Shown piece after piece: positions 16,363 through 24,582 of a DNA stretch of 47,894 nt. Each line of letters begins with the position of its first letter. Positions within the stretch are counted from its first letter, which is position 1. The DNA comes from an uncultured Leptotrichia sp. Lineage in GTDB: Bacteria > Fusobacteriota > Fusobacteriia > Fusobacteriales > Leptotrichiaceae. The notes below the pieces were generated by a model that was not told where the DNA came from, ran no database searches, and saw only the letters and a program-made list of their open reading frames with translations. The stretch spans positions 1-47,894 of the forward strand of contig CALEXX010000052.1 of the NCBI GenBank assembly GCA_937925095.1, read 5' to 3'. Position numbers and translations under genes: made by a program.

Positions 16363-18777
16363 CTATTTTTTTCCTGTTTTTGTTCCAGTTGTCTTTTTTG
16401 CAGATGATTTTGCTGATGTTTTTTTAGCTGCTGTTTTCTTTGACGTAGTTTTTGTTTTTTTAGTACTTTCAGCTACTGATTTCTTGGCTTTTGATGCCGT
16501 TGCAGTTTTACTTTTTCCTGAAGTTTTTGAGGCTCTCTTTTTATCCTTCGGAATAGCCTTTATTGTCTTACATTCAGGATAACCTGTACATGCCAGAAAT
16601 TTCCCAAATCTTCCTGTTTTTATTTCAAATGGTCTACCACATTTCTCACAGACTCCGGCTTCTTCCACAATTTTTCTTTCTTCATCAATAATGGCAGTAA
16701 TCTCATCCTTTATTTGAAGAATTCCATCAACTGTATTAAGTTCACCTTTTTTAAGTTTCTGCTTTATTGGTAAAGGAAGTGACATTCTTTTTTCATCATT
16801 TTTGAAATCTTCACTTTCAAGATATTCTCCAAATCTTCCTTTTTTCACAACATATCTTTTATTATCTTCTGTAAAGAAGTCTGTAGGAATTCCCATTTTA
16901 TCAGCCATCAGTTTTTCCACTTCAGATTTTATGAAAACCTTTCCTGCTTCCATCTGTTCAGGTTCTATCGGAATATTTTTCAATGTTATCTTTTCTTCAG
17001 GATTTGTCTCTGAAACAAGATATTTCCCAAATCTTCCAGTTTTTAATAGCATCGGATTTCCATCAGAAGAAAGAACATCAGATTCTATTCTTCTATCTTT
17101 AATTTTCTCAATTTCAACTTCGTATTTACTAATTTCCTTCTCAAGCGAGTTATAGAAATTTCTTAAAAGTTCCACCCACTGTACATTTCCTTCTTCTATT
17201 TTATCCAGATCCTCTTCCATATTTGCTGTAAATTTTATATTCATTATATCCTGAAAGTTCTTTTCAAGTTCATTTTTCACTTCGTATCCAAGATATGTCG
17301 GATGAAACCTTTTTTCTATAATTTCTACATATTCCCTTGTTTTCAGTGTTTCAACTATTGAAGCATAAGTTGATGGTCTCCCAATTCCTTCAGATTCCAG
17401 TTTTTTTACAAGCGTCGCTTCTGAATATCTTGTAGGAGCTTTAGTAATTCCTTCTTCAATATTAAGTTTTTCTATATTATAGACATCACCTTCTTTAAGT
17501 ACAGGAAAATCAGCAGTTTTTATTTCATCTTCCTCTTTAAAGATTTTATAATATCCATCAAAAATTACTTTATTTATAGTTCCTCTAAATTTATAGTCAC
17601 CATTTATTGCATTTATCTGCATCTGCTCATATTTCATAGCTGCAAACTGTGACACAAGAAATCTGTTCCAGATTAATTTATACAGCTTGTACTGGTCATT
17701 TGTCAGATAAGACTGTATCGCATCAGGTTCAAGATTTATGTCTGAAGGTCTTATTCCTTCATGGGCATCCTGTACATTTGATTTAGAATTTTTTGTAACA
17801 TAATATCCTACATATTCCTTACCATATTTATCAGTTATATATTCTTTGGTCATATTTATGGCATCCATTGAAACCCTTGTGGAATCTGTTCTCATGTATG
17901 TTATCAATCCTCTATTTTCTCCATCAATCGACAACCCTTCATATAACTGCTGGGCTATTCTCATTGTTTTAGTTGCTCCATACCCGAGATATGATGAAGC
18001 CAGCTGTTGCAATGTACTCGTCTTAAACACCAATGGCGGTCTTTGGGATTTTTTCTTTACTTCCACACTTTCAAGCGTTAAAGATTTATCCTTCAAATCC
18101 TTTTTTAGTTTCTTGACAATTTCTTCATCAAATATCTTATCTACCTTTTCTCCTAAAATTTCCACTAGATTAACTTTAATTTCCTTTTCAAGAAGTGCAT
18201 TTACTTCCCAGTACTTCTGAGGAACAAAGTTTCTTATTTCATCTTCCAAATCACAGATAAGCTTCAATGCAACCGACTGTACTCTTCCTGCACTTGCATT
18301 TTTATTAATAGTTTTCCATAACAATGGACTTATTTTATATCCCACAATTCTATCAAGTAATCTTCTTGCCTGCTGTGCATTCACAAGATTTTCATTAATG
18401 TCCCTAGGATGTTTTATGGCATTATTTACAGCTGTTTTTGTAATTTCATTAAATTCTATTCTCTTTGTTTTTTCAGGCTGTTTAATATAATTGGATATAT
18501 GCCATGCAATAGCTTCCCCTTCCCTATCCTGATCCGATGCCAGATATACAGTTGAAGCCTTTTTTGACTTATCCTTCAGCTTTTTCAGAACTTCACCTTT
18601 TCCTTTTATTACCTGGTATTTAGGTTCGAAGTTATTTTCCACATCTATTCCAATCTTTGTTTTAGGCAAATCTATGACGTGGCCATAAGATGCCGTAACT
18701 TCATATCCTTTTCCAAGTATTTTTTCTATCGTCTTTGCTTTGGAAGGCGACTCCACTATTACAAGCTTTTTTGCCAA
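16363..18777 (-). CDS. topA: DNA topoisomerase I with Lys/Ala/Thr-rich C-terminal tail
   Basis: Type IA topoisomerase that relaxes negative supercoils. It shows the N-terminal Toprim region (KLVIVESPSKAKTIEKILG; ASDQDREGEAIAWH), the active-site tyrosine in GLITYMRTDSTR, repeated topoisomerase C-terminal modules (TGRFGKYL, KGRFGEYL, TGRFGKFL), and a C4 zinc finger (CEKCGRP ... CTGYPEC). The last 60 or so residues are a histone H1-like Lys/Ala/Thr/Ser tail. The start is TTG at 18777 (MAKKLVIVES, 804 residues). GAGGTG lies six bases upstream, and the in-frame GTG at 18786 is part of that Shine-Dalgarno. The gene sits between dprA and xerC. Confidence 0.96.
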   Translation of the reverse strand: MAKKLVIVESPSKAKTIEKILGKGYEVTASYGHVIDLPKTKIGIDVENNFEPKYQVIKGKGEVLKKLKDKSKKASTVYLASDQDREGEAIAWHISNYIKQPEKTKRIEFNEITKTAVNNAIKHPRDINENLVNAQQARRLLDRIVGYKISPLLWKTINKNASAGRVQSVALKLICDLEDEIRNFVPQKYWEVNALLEKEIKVNLVEILGEKVDKIFDEEIVKKLKKDLKDKSLTLESVEVKKKSQRPPLVFKTSTLQQLASSYLGYGATKTMRIAQQLYEGLSIDGENRGLITYMRTDSTRVSMDAINMTKEYITDKYGKEYVGYYVTKNSKSNVQDAHEGIRPSDINLEPDAIQSYLTNDQYKLYKLIWNRFLVSQFAAMKYEQMQINAINGDYKFRGTINKVIFDGYYKIFKEEDEIKTADFPVLKEGDVYNIEKLNIEEGITKAPTRYSEATLVKKLESEGIGRPSTYASIVETLKTREYVEIIEKRFHPTYLGYEVKNELEKNFQDIMNIKFTANMEEDLDKIEEGNVQWVELLRNFYNSLEKEISKYEVEIEKIKDRRIESDVLSSDGNPMLLKTGRFGKYLVSETNPEEKITLKNIPIEPEQMEAGKVFIKSEVEKLMADKMGIPTDFFTEDNKRYVVKKGRFGEYLESEDFKNDEKRMSLPLPIKQKLKKGELNTVDGILQIKDEITAIIDEERKIVEEAGVCEKCGRPFEIKTGRFGKFLACTGYPECKTIKAIPKDKKRASKTSGKSKTATASKAKKSVAESTKKTKTTSKKTAAKKTSAKSSAKKTTGTKTGKK

Positions 18778-18872
18778 AATTCTCACCTCATAATTCCTTT
18801 ACTCTTTGTTTCTTTATATATAGTATATTTTATTTTCAATTTTAGAATTTTCATTGCTTAAATTTTTATAAA

Positions 18873-20018
18873 TTACACTATTCTCATATACTTTGCAGTT
18901 CCTGTTTCTGTTATAAGCCCTTTTACTTTTAAGCTCATCAGTATTGAAAGCAGTTTATTCAAAGGAATTTCAACTTTATTTTCCTCCATTTTACTTTCAT
19001 TTTCAAATAGTGTATTTCCAATCTTACCATTTTCTATATGATTATTCCTATTAAAACTCTGTATTTTTTTCATTATTTCTTCCAGTCCAAGTTCCTCACT
19101 TAACTGTAAAAATACGATTTTTTCTTCACAAGTCAGCTTGTCTGTCTTGCTTTTTCTATTTTTCAAATCCCATAAAAATTCTTTTGCTATATCTTCTCCT
19201 GTAGTTATGAGTTTTGCCTTATTTTCCTTTATAAGATTATTGCATCCTTCAAAAGAAGGATAGTTTATAAAGCCTGGAACTGCAAATATTTCCTTATCCA
19301 TCATAAATCCAAGTTCTGCCGTTATCAGAGCTCCTCCAGATTTAAAACTTTCTGCTATGAGTATGCCATCTGAAAGTGCCGCTATTATCCTATTTCTCTT
19401 AGGAAAATTCCATTTCAGCGGTTTTGTTCCCAATGGATGTTCACTTACCAATATTCCCTTCTCACTTATTTTTTCCCATAAAATCTTATTTTCATACGGA
19501 TATACAATATCAAGCCCGCTACCTACCACAGCTATGGAACTTCCATCTTTTTCAATAGAAGCTGAAAGAGCTACTGTATCAATTCCTTCTGCAAGACCGC
19601 TAATCAAGGTCACATCATATTCCAGCAGTTCCCTGACTATCTTCTCACATGCACTCTTTCCAAATTTTGTAACCTTTCTCGTCCCCACTACTGCAATATT
19701 TCTTCTTTCATTATCCAGTTTTTTATTTAAATCTTTTCCCTTAACATACAAAAACAGGGGATAATCTATAAGTTCCTTTAACTTTTCCGGATATCCCTGG
19801 CTGTTTGCATCAATTATTCGTACTTTGTTTCTTTCATATAATTCTATTTTATTTTCTAAATTTATATTTCTTGATTTTTCAAGAGTTTTCTTAAGTCCAC
19901 TATTAAAAAGCCTGAAATTTTCTTCAAGGAACAGTTCATCATATTTTTTATAAATACTCATTAGTTTCCTAATATGACCGTCCTTCATTCCAGCTTCCTT
20001 TAATTTTAACCATCCCAC
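18873..20018 (-). CDS. dprA: DNA processing protein DprA
   Basis: Loads RecA onto incoming single-stranded DNA during natural transformation. 381 residues: an N-terminal SAM-like region, the Rossmann-like DprA core (NIAVVGTRKVTKFGK, LISGLAEGIDTVA, AVVGSGLDIVYP, KWNFPKRNRIIAALSD, ESFKSGGALITAELG) and a C-terminal winged helix ending GLITETGTAKYMRIV. The start appears to be GTG at 20018, preceded by GGGGG at a six-base gap; a later Met in frame is less likely because it trims the helical domain. topA follows closely downstream. Its presence does not prove competence, since DprA is widespread. Confidence 0.94.
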   Translation of the reverse strand: MGWLKLKEAGMKDGHIRKLMSIYKKYDELFLEENFRLFNSGLKKTLEKSRNINLENKIELYERNKVRIIDANSQGYPEKLKELIDYPLFLYVKGKDLNKKLDNERRNIAVVGTRKVTKFGKSACEKIVRELLEYDVTLISGLAEGIDTVALSASIEKDGSSIAVVGSGLDIVYPYENKILWEKISEKGILVSEHPLGTKPLKWNFPKRNRIIAALSDGILIAESFKSGGALITAELGFMMDKEIFAVPGFINYPSFEGCNNLIKENKAKLITTGEDIAKEFLWDLKNRKSKTDKLTCEEKIVFLQLSEELGLEEIMKKIQSFNRNNHIENGKIGNTLFENESKMEENKVEIPLNKLLSILMSLKVKGLITETGTAKYMRIV

Positions 20019-20064
20019 AATTAACCCCCATTATTTGCTTTCAGTTTTTATTTCTAATATTTTT

Positions 20065-20745
20065 TTACTTACTTGAAATCAGTTCATTTAATTCAGCTAT
20101 CTCTCTTACTACTTCCTGACTAGGATTTGATCTTGCATAGTCTTTCAAGTATCCTAAAGCTTTTGAAAATTCTCCTTTTGCCTTATATGCAATCCCTATT
20201 CCTAGTTTTGCTTCAGCCTGATTAGGTGAAGTTGCCAATATTCTATTATAATAATCTATAGACTGGTCATAATATCCCAGAAGTCTTGAACCTATAGCTA
20301 CAACAAATAGATTTCTTATATCTCCTGACACATCTTTTTTTGCAATATTTACAGCCCTTTCGTAAAGCCCATCCTTAAAATAAAGCTGACTAAGCTGATA
20401 AATTGAACTTGGATTCTTTTTTGCAAGAACTGCACTTTCATAACCATTGTATGTTTTAAACTTTGATCCATCTGAAACATCATCAGTCTGAGTTACAGGT
20501 GCTGTTCCTGTATCTTCAGCTTTCGGTGCTGCCTCCGGATCCTTTGCTGCTTCCTGAGTTTCGCCATTATCTGTTGTTTTGGAAGTTCCAGCTTCTGGAG
20601 TATTATCTGTTTTTTTTCCTCCAGGATTGGCTGTCATACTTTCTGTTTCCTTTTGTACTTCATTTGCTTTTTCAGCCAAACTTTCCTTTACCATTACAAA
20701 GCTTCCCAGTATTAATATGGACAATATTATTATTTTCTTTTTCAT
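20065..20745 (-). CDS. Secreted TPR-repeat protein with acidic linker
   Basis: A 226-residue exported protein. A signal peptide (MKKKIIILSILILGSFVMVK) ends near the sequence SLAEK with an AxE-type cleavage region. A low-complexity linker of Thr, Glu, Asp, Ala and Pro follows (about 30-90). The C-terminal half has two to three tetratricopeptide repeats (AVLAKKNPSSIYQLSQLY; LGYYDQSIDYYNRILATSP; AEAKLGIGIAYKAKGEFSKA). It has no lipobox cysteine, so it is probably periplasmic or envelope-associated through a partner. It lies 30 bases after asnS, likely on the same transcript. Its partner is unknown; similar proteins assist envelope assembly. Confidence 0.7.
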   Translation of the reverse strand: MKKKIIILSILILGSFVMVKESLAEKANEVQKETESMTANPGGKKTDNTPEAGTSKTTDNGETQEAAKDPEAAPKAEDTGTAPVTQTDDVSDGSKFKTYNGYESAVLAKKNPSSIYQLSQLYFKDGLYERAVNIAKKDVSGDIRNLFVVAIGSRLLGYYDQSIDYYNRILATSPNQAEAKLGIGIAYKAKGEFSKALGYLKDYARSNPSQEVVREIAELNELISSK

Positions 20746-20775
20746 TTTATTATCCCTCCAAAATGAAATTTTTTA

Positions 20776-22179
20776 TTAAAATTCCAAATTTTTAGTCGTT
20801 CTAGGGAAAGGAATTACGTCCCTTATATTTGTCATTCCTGTTATGTACATAAGCATTCTGTCAAATCCAAGTCCAAATCCTGAATGAGGTACACTTCCGT
20901 ATCTTCTAAGATCCAGATACCACCAGTAATCTTCTTCCTTAAGACCCATTTTATGAATTCTTTCCAAAAGAATTTCGTATTTGTCTTCCCTTTGGCTTCC
21001 ACCTACTATTTCTCCAATTCCAGGTGCCAGAAGGTCTACAGCTCTTACTGTTTTTCCATCTTCATTCAATTTCATATAGAATGCCTTTATATCCTTAGGA
21101 TAATCTGTTACAAACACTGGTTTTTTGAAATGTTTTTCAGCCAAATATCTTTCATGTTCTGTCTGTAAATCAATTCCCCATTCAACTTCATATTCAAAGT
21201 TCTGTTTTGAATTTTTAAGAATTTCAATAGCTTCAGTATAAGTTATTCTTTCGAAATCTGAATTTACAAGAACATCTAATCTTTCAAACAGTTCCTTATC
21301 AATAAACTGGTTAAAGAATTCCATTTCTTCCTTAGCATGTTCCATAACATATTTTACAATATATTTTATCATTTCTTCAATTACATCCATGTTTACAACT
21401 AAATCTGCAAATGCAATTTCAGGTTCCATCATCCAGAACTCTGCCGCATGTTTAGGAGTATTTGAATGTTCTGCCCTGAATGTAGGTCCAAAAGTATAAG
21501 TATTTTTAAATGCTGTACAGAAAGTTTCCGCATTTAACTGTCCACTTACCGTAAGATTAGATTCTTTTCCAAAGAAGTCCTGTTTAAAGTCTATATCTCC
21601 CTTTTCTGTTTTTGGAATATTTTCAAGATCAAGCGTAGTTAATCTGAACATTTCTCCTGCTCCTTCAGCATCACTTCCAGTAATTATTGGAGTCTGAACA
21701 TACACAAAATGTTTTTCCTGGAAGAATTTATGTATTGCATAAGCCAATATTGATCTTACTCTAAACACTGCAAAAAATGTATTTGTTCTAGGTCTAAGGT
21801 GAGCTATAGTTCTTAAAAACTCAAAAGTATGTCTTTTATTTTGTAAAGGATAATCAGAATCTGACTTGTCATAAACCTCTACTTTGTTAGCCTTTATTTC
21901 ATAATCCTGTCCTTTTCCTTCTGACTTTACTAATTTTCCATAAACCTTAATTGAGGAAGAAATTGTTAATTTTGATATTTCTTCAAAATTTGACAGTTTA
22001 TCATCTATTACAACTTGAATTCCATTAAAAAATGTACCGTCATTTAATTCTATAAATCCAAAATTTTTCTGACTTCTAATTTTTTTTATCCATCCATTTA
22101 GCTGTATTTCCTTATCTAGATATTTTTCAGAGTTTAACTGTAATTCTCTTAATTCTAACAACATATCTTTATTTCGCAT
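20776..22179 (-). CDS. asnS: Asparaginyl-tRNA synthetase
   Basis: Class IIb aminoacyl-tRNA synthetase of 467 residues charging tRNA-Asn. The N-terminal OB-fold anticodon domain contains LNGWIKKIRSQKNFGFIELN. Motif 2 is FRAEHSNTPKHAAEFWMMEPE and motif 3 is GFGLGFDRMLMYITG. The AsnRS-type GSQREDKYEIL segment separates it from AspRS. The start at 22179 has no adjacent Shine-Dalgarno. AAAGGAG at 22213-22219 is followed by a hairpin and by a GTG mini-ORF stopping two bases before this ATG (separate entry). An internal ATG at 22164 is possible but also lacks a Shine-Dalgarno. No T-box is present. Confidence 0.95.
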   Translation of the reverse strand: MRNKDMLLELRELQLNSEKYLDKEIQLNGWIKKIRSQKNFGFIELNDGTFFNGIQVVIDDKLSNFEEISKLTISSSIKVYGKLVKSEGKGQDYEIKANKVEVYDKSDSDYPLQNKRHTFEFLRTIAHLRPRTNTFFAVFRVRSILAYAIHKFFQEKHFVYVQTPIITGSDAEGAGEMFRLTTLDLENIPKTEKGDIDFKQDFFGKESNLTVSGQLNAETFCTAFKNTYTFGPTFRAEHSNTPKHAAEFWMMEPEIAFADLVVNMDVIEEMIKYIVKYVMEHAKEEMEFFNQFIDKELFERLDVLVNSDFERITYTEAIEILKNSKQNFEYEVEWGIDLQTEHERYLAEKHFKKPVFVTDYPKDIKAFYMKLNEDGKTVRAVDLLAPGIGEIVGGSQREDKYEILLERIHKMGLKEEDYWWYLDLRRYGSVPHSGFGLGFDRMLMYITGMTNIRDVIPFPRTTKNLEF

Positions 22180-22219
22180 GATTACAATGTATCTATATAC
22201 CTAATCACACATCTCCTTT
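22180..22219 (-). promoter_or_regulatory. asnS leader: remote Shine-Dalgarno, hairpin and coupled mini-ORF
   Basis: On the minus strand AAAGGAG (22219-22213) is followed by ATGTGTG. TGATTA (22207-22202) pairs with TAATCA (22184-22179), the last base being the A of the asnS ATG, and GTAT (22200-22197) pairs inside with ATAC (22192-22189). The same bases encode an eight-codon ORF (GTG at 22208 to TAA at 22182) ending two bases before the asnS start. The mini-ORF has no Asn codons. The start codon at the stem base suggests occlusion or reinitiation. Confidence 0.45.
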
Positions 22220-22246
22220 CTTCTACCGTAAAATAATTTGTTTTAT

Positions 22247-22275
22247 ATTATATCATATTATTCAACATATTTTAA
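22247..22275 (-). promoter_or_regulatory. Probable asnS promoter
   Basis: Minus strand TTAAAA (22275-22270), 17-bp spacer, TATAAT (22252-22247), giving a leader of about 60 nt. A second TATACT-containing box lies slightly upstream (around 22280) but with poor spacing to a -35. Confidence 0.5.
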
Positions 22276-22325
22276 GTAGTATATCATACATAAACAATAA
22301 AAATTTTCAATTTATTTAAAAAACA

Positions 22326-22354
22326 TTTTAAATAAATTAAAAATATGTTATAAT
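22326..22354 (+). promoter_or_regulatory. Promoter of the small hydrophobic peptide gene
   Basis: Perfect -10 TATAAT (22349-22354) with a weak -35 TTTTAA (22326-22331) at 17-bp spacing. The start would be near 22361, leaving a leader of about 26 nt with a full Shine-Dalgarno. Confidence 0.5.
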
Positions 22355-22386
22355 AATTTATCCTCATGTAAAGGAGGTGTCTACTT

Positions 22387-22467
22387 ATGTTTTCGAGAGA
22401 AACAATCAAAGTTCTTTTACTGGCTTTTCTGGAATTTTTGAAATTTCTTATAGAAAATCTTATGTAA
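22387..22467 (+). CDS. 26-residue hydrophobic peptide, candidate type I toxin
   Basis: A short ORF on the plus strand between minus-strand asnS and pyrE. It begins MFSRETIKVLLLAFLEFLKF and ends LIENLM. A polar start, a Leu/Phe-rich helix of about 17 residues with interspersed Glu and Lys, and a short tail make it a membrane-binding amphipathic peptide. Translation signals are exceptional: AAAGGAGGTG (22370-22379) is a ten-base match to the anti-Shine-Dalgarno, seven bases before the ATG. A -10 TATAAT lies upstream and a strong terminator begins eight bases after the stop. A consensus promoter on the opposite strand (22533-22561) points toward it. These are traits of type I toxins such as TisB or TxpA, but I recognise no homologue; a benign small membrane protein is the alternative. 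Confidence 0.6.
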   Translation: MFSRETIKVLLLAFLEFLKFLIENLM

Positions 22468-22474
22468 ATGAATT

Positions 22475-22504
22475 AAAAAGAGAGTGCCACAACACTCTCT
22501 TTTT
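22475..22504. terminator. Bidirectional terminator shared by the small peptide gene and minus-strand transcripts
   Basis: AAAAAGAGAGTG (22475-22486), loop CCACAA, CACTCTCTTTTT (22493-22504): a 12-bp perfect stem with T runs on both strands. It ends the plus-strand peptide mRNA and can end minus-strand RNA from the pyr operon or from the 22533-22561 promoter. Confidence 0.9.
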
Positions 22505-22532
22505 GTCTAAATATGTTTTCAATTACATGCAT

Positions 22533-22561
22533 ATTATATCATACATTTTATTTTTTTTCAA
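22533..22561 (-). promoter_or_regulatory. Convergent promoter facing the small peptide gene (candidate antisense RNA)
   Basis: Minus strand TTGAAA (22561-22556), exactly 17 bp, TATAAT (22538-22533): one of the best promoters in the window. It lies downstream of the pyrE stop and points at the 3' end of the peptide gene. RNA would start near 22526. It could stop at the shared hairpin (about 55 nt) or read on across the peptide ORF toward asnS. Confidence 0.6.
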
Positions 22562-22605
22562 TTAGTTTATTAATTTTTATTCATATATTTCAGTATAATA
22601 ATTTC

Positions 22606-23232
22606 TTATCCCCATACTTCAGGATTTTTACTCCATTCAAGGGCAATTTCAGCTTCTTTTTCTGTAAGATATTTACTTTCTTTTAACATCTTTATGAGAA
22701 TATTAAAGTTTGATAGTGATGAAAATTTACAATTATATTTTGCATAATTTTCTTCTGCACTCTTAAATCCATAAGAAAATATTGATTTTACTTCCAGTTC
22801 CTTTACTTCTTCCTTCTGAAGCACATCAACAGCAATAAGGCTACTTTTTCCAGTAGTTATAAGATCTTCTATTACCGTTACTTTTTTACCTTTTACTTCT
22901 GCACCTTCAATCTGTTTTCCTGCTCCATGATCTTTTGGCTTATTTCTTATATAGCATAAAGGTTTTTTCATCCTGTCGGCAATGAATGCCGCCCATGGAA
23001 TTCCTGCTGTTGCAACTCCTGCTATAACATCTGTGTCCTTGTCAATTCTTTCAACAAAGCTTTCAACTATTATATCCCTTTCATCTGAAAATCCAAGTAT
23101 ATACCTGTTATCACAGTAAATAGGGCTTTTTATTCCTGAAGCAAATGTAAAAGGTTCTTTTACGTTTATTTTCACTGCCTTCACATCAAACAGTGCTTTT
23201 GCCACTTTTTCTTCCAACGTTAGATTTGCCAT
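22606..23232 (-). CDS. pyrE: Orotate phosphoribosyltransferase
   Basis: Joins orotate and PRPP to form orotidine monophosphate in de novo pyrimidine synthesis. 208 residues. The PRPP-binding motif is VTVIEDLITTGKSS, preceded by the flexible-loop region CYIRNKPKDHGAGKQIEG and the substrate segment FASGIKSPIYCDNRY. It is the last gene of the pyrBIFCE run, 54 bases after pyrC. The start has AAGGA at slightly long spacing (11 bases). The next hairpin that can end the transcript is at 22475-22504. Confidence 0.95.
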   Translation of the reverse strand: MANLTLEEKVAKALFDVKAVKINVKEPFTFASGIKSPIYCDNRYILGFSDERDIIVESFVERIDKDTDVIAGVATAGIPWAAFIADRMKKPLCYIRNKPKDHGAGKQIEGAEVKGKKVTVIEDLITTGKSSLIAVDVLQKEEVKELEVKSIFSYGFKSAEENYAKYNCKFSSLSNFNILIKMLKESKYLTEKEAEIALEWSKNPEVWG

Positions 23233-23286
23233 AATTTATATTTTCCTTTCTCTTTTTTTATAAGTATCTGATATAAACTATTTCAT

Positions 23287-24561
23287 TTATTCAAAAAATT
23301 CTACTGACTTTCCTTTTTTTATATTTTCATTTATTTTCCCATTTTCATAGACAATTTCACCATTAACTACTGTCATTATATTTTTTCCCTTTAATTTCCA
23401 GTTTTCATACGGAGTCCAGCCACATTTTGATTCAAGCATATCGTCAACACCTACAATCCATTCCTTTTCTGTATCTACTACAATCACATCTGCATAATAA
23501 CCTTCCTTCAGCTTTCCTCTTCTTGCTATTTTCATTATTTCTGCAGGATTTTCACACATCAGTTTCTGTATAGCAGGCAATTCTATCCTTCCTTCATTAT
23601 ATGCAGTAAGCATCAAGGCGAGGGATGTTTCCACACCAGGCATTCCAAAAGTAACCTTCTCCAGCTTTTCCTCAATCAGATGAGGAGCATGATCCGTTCC
23701 TATAGTATCTATCAGTCCTTCATTTACAGCCTTCCATAAAAACTCATTGTCAGATTTTTTTCTCAATTCAGGTTTCATTCTTAAAAGCATTTTATTTCTT
23801 TCGCTGCTTTCCCTTATTTCTTCATTTAGAAACAGATGATGCGGAGTAACTTCAGCATAAACAGGATGCATTTCATTATTCAGAACACTATTCTTTTTAG
23901 CTTCTATAACTTTTTTCAGTTCTTCAGCAGATGGAATATGACACACATAAAGACCTTTTCCATACTTCTGATTCAGCTCAATTGCCTTATCAATCATTTC
24001 ATTTTCAGCATGAACTAATACAAGTCCTGAATTTTGAAATACTCCCTTTAAAATTTCATCATCTTCAATAAGCATTTCTCCTGTTGTTACATTCATAAAA
24101 ATTTTTACAGTATTCACTTCTTTTTTAGCCAGTACTTCTCTTATCTCACTTATATTATTATTTTTACTTCCTCCAAAATGAATTCCAAAATTTACAATTG
24201 ATTTTTTCCTTGCCAGTTCCTTTTTATTTAAAAGATTTTCTAAAGTTGTAGTTGTCGGGACTGTATTCGGCATATCATAAAAAGTTGTAATTCCGGCTTT
24301 TGCACACGCCCTTGATCCTGTTTCAAAGTCTTCCTTATACGTAACTCCTGGTTCCCTCATATGAGTGTGTACATCAATAACTCCAGGCATTATGACTTTT
24401 CTTTCAACATCAATGATTCTTACATTTTCCCTATTTAAATATTCCTTCTCTTCTATATTTTCAGAAACCTTTTCAATTACTTCGCCATTTATTAATATTT
24501 CAATTTTTTTTCCGAAAACATCAGTACCATTCTTTAAAATGATAATTTTATTTTTTTCCAT
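23287..24561 (-). CDS. pyrC: Dihydroorotase
   Basis: Cyclises carbamoyl aspartate to dihydroorotate. 424 residues, class I type of the amidohydrolase superfamily. The metal site is DVHTHMREPG near the N-terminus, later ligands lie in VHAENEM and VTPHHLF, and the C-terminal signature is GTDHAPH. A beta-sandwich composite domain is formed by both ends (start NKIIILKNGTDVFGKKI, end GWTPYENWKLKGKNIMTVVNGE). CAGGAG lies seven bases before the ATG. pyrF precedes it by 21 bases. Confidence 0.95.
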   Translation of the reverse strand: MEKNKIIILKNGTDVFGKKIEILINGEVIEKVSENIEEKEYLNRENVRIIDVERKVIMPGVIDVHTHMREPGVTYKEDFETGSRACAKAGITTFYDMPNTVPTTTTLENLLNKKELARKKSIVNFGIHFGGSKNNNISEIREVLAKKEVNTVKIFMNVTTGEMLIEDDEILKGVFQNSGLVLVHAENEMIDKAIELNQKYGKGLYVCHIPSAEELKKVIEAKKNSVLNNEMHPVYAEVTPHHLFLNEEIRESSERNKMLLRMKPELRKKSDNEFLWKAVNEGLIDTIGTDHAPHLIEEKLEKVTFGMPGVETSLALMLTAYNEGRIELPAIQKLMCENPAEIMKIARRGKLKEGYYADVIVVDTEKEWIVGVDDMLESKCGWTPYENWKLKGKNIMTVVNGEIVYENGKINENIKKGKSVEFFE

Positions 24562-24582
24562 TTCTGCTCCTGATTTTATTTT

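Noticed and set aside
22180..22330. T-box leader for asnS
   Set aside because: There is no T-box sequence or stem I specifier loop, and the leader from the likely promoter is only about 60 nt.
22377..22565. 62-codon plus-strand ORF overlapping the small peptide gene
   Set aside because: Its start is a GTG inside the Shine-Dalgarno and it runs through the terminator hairpin. The frame from 22387 fits the translation and termination signals.
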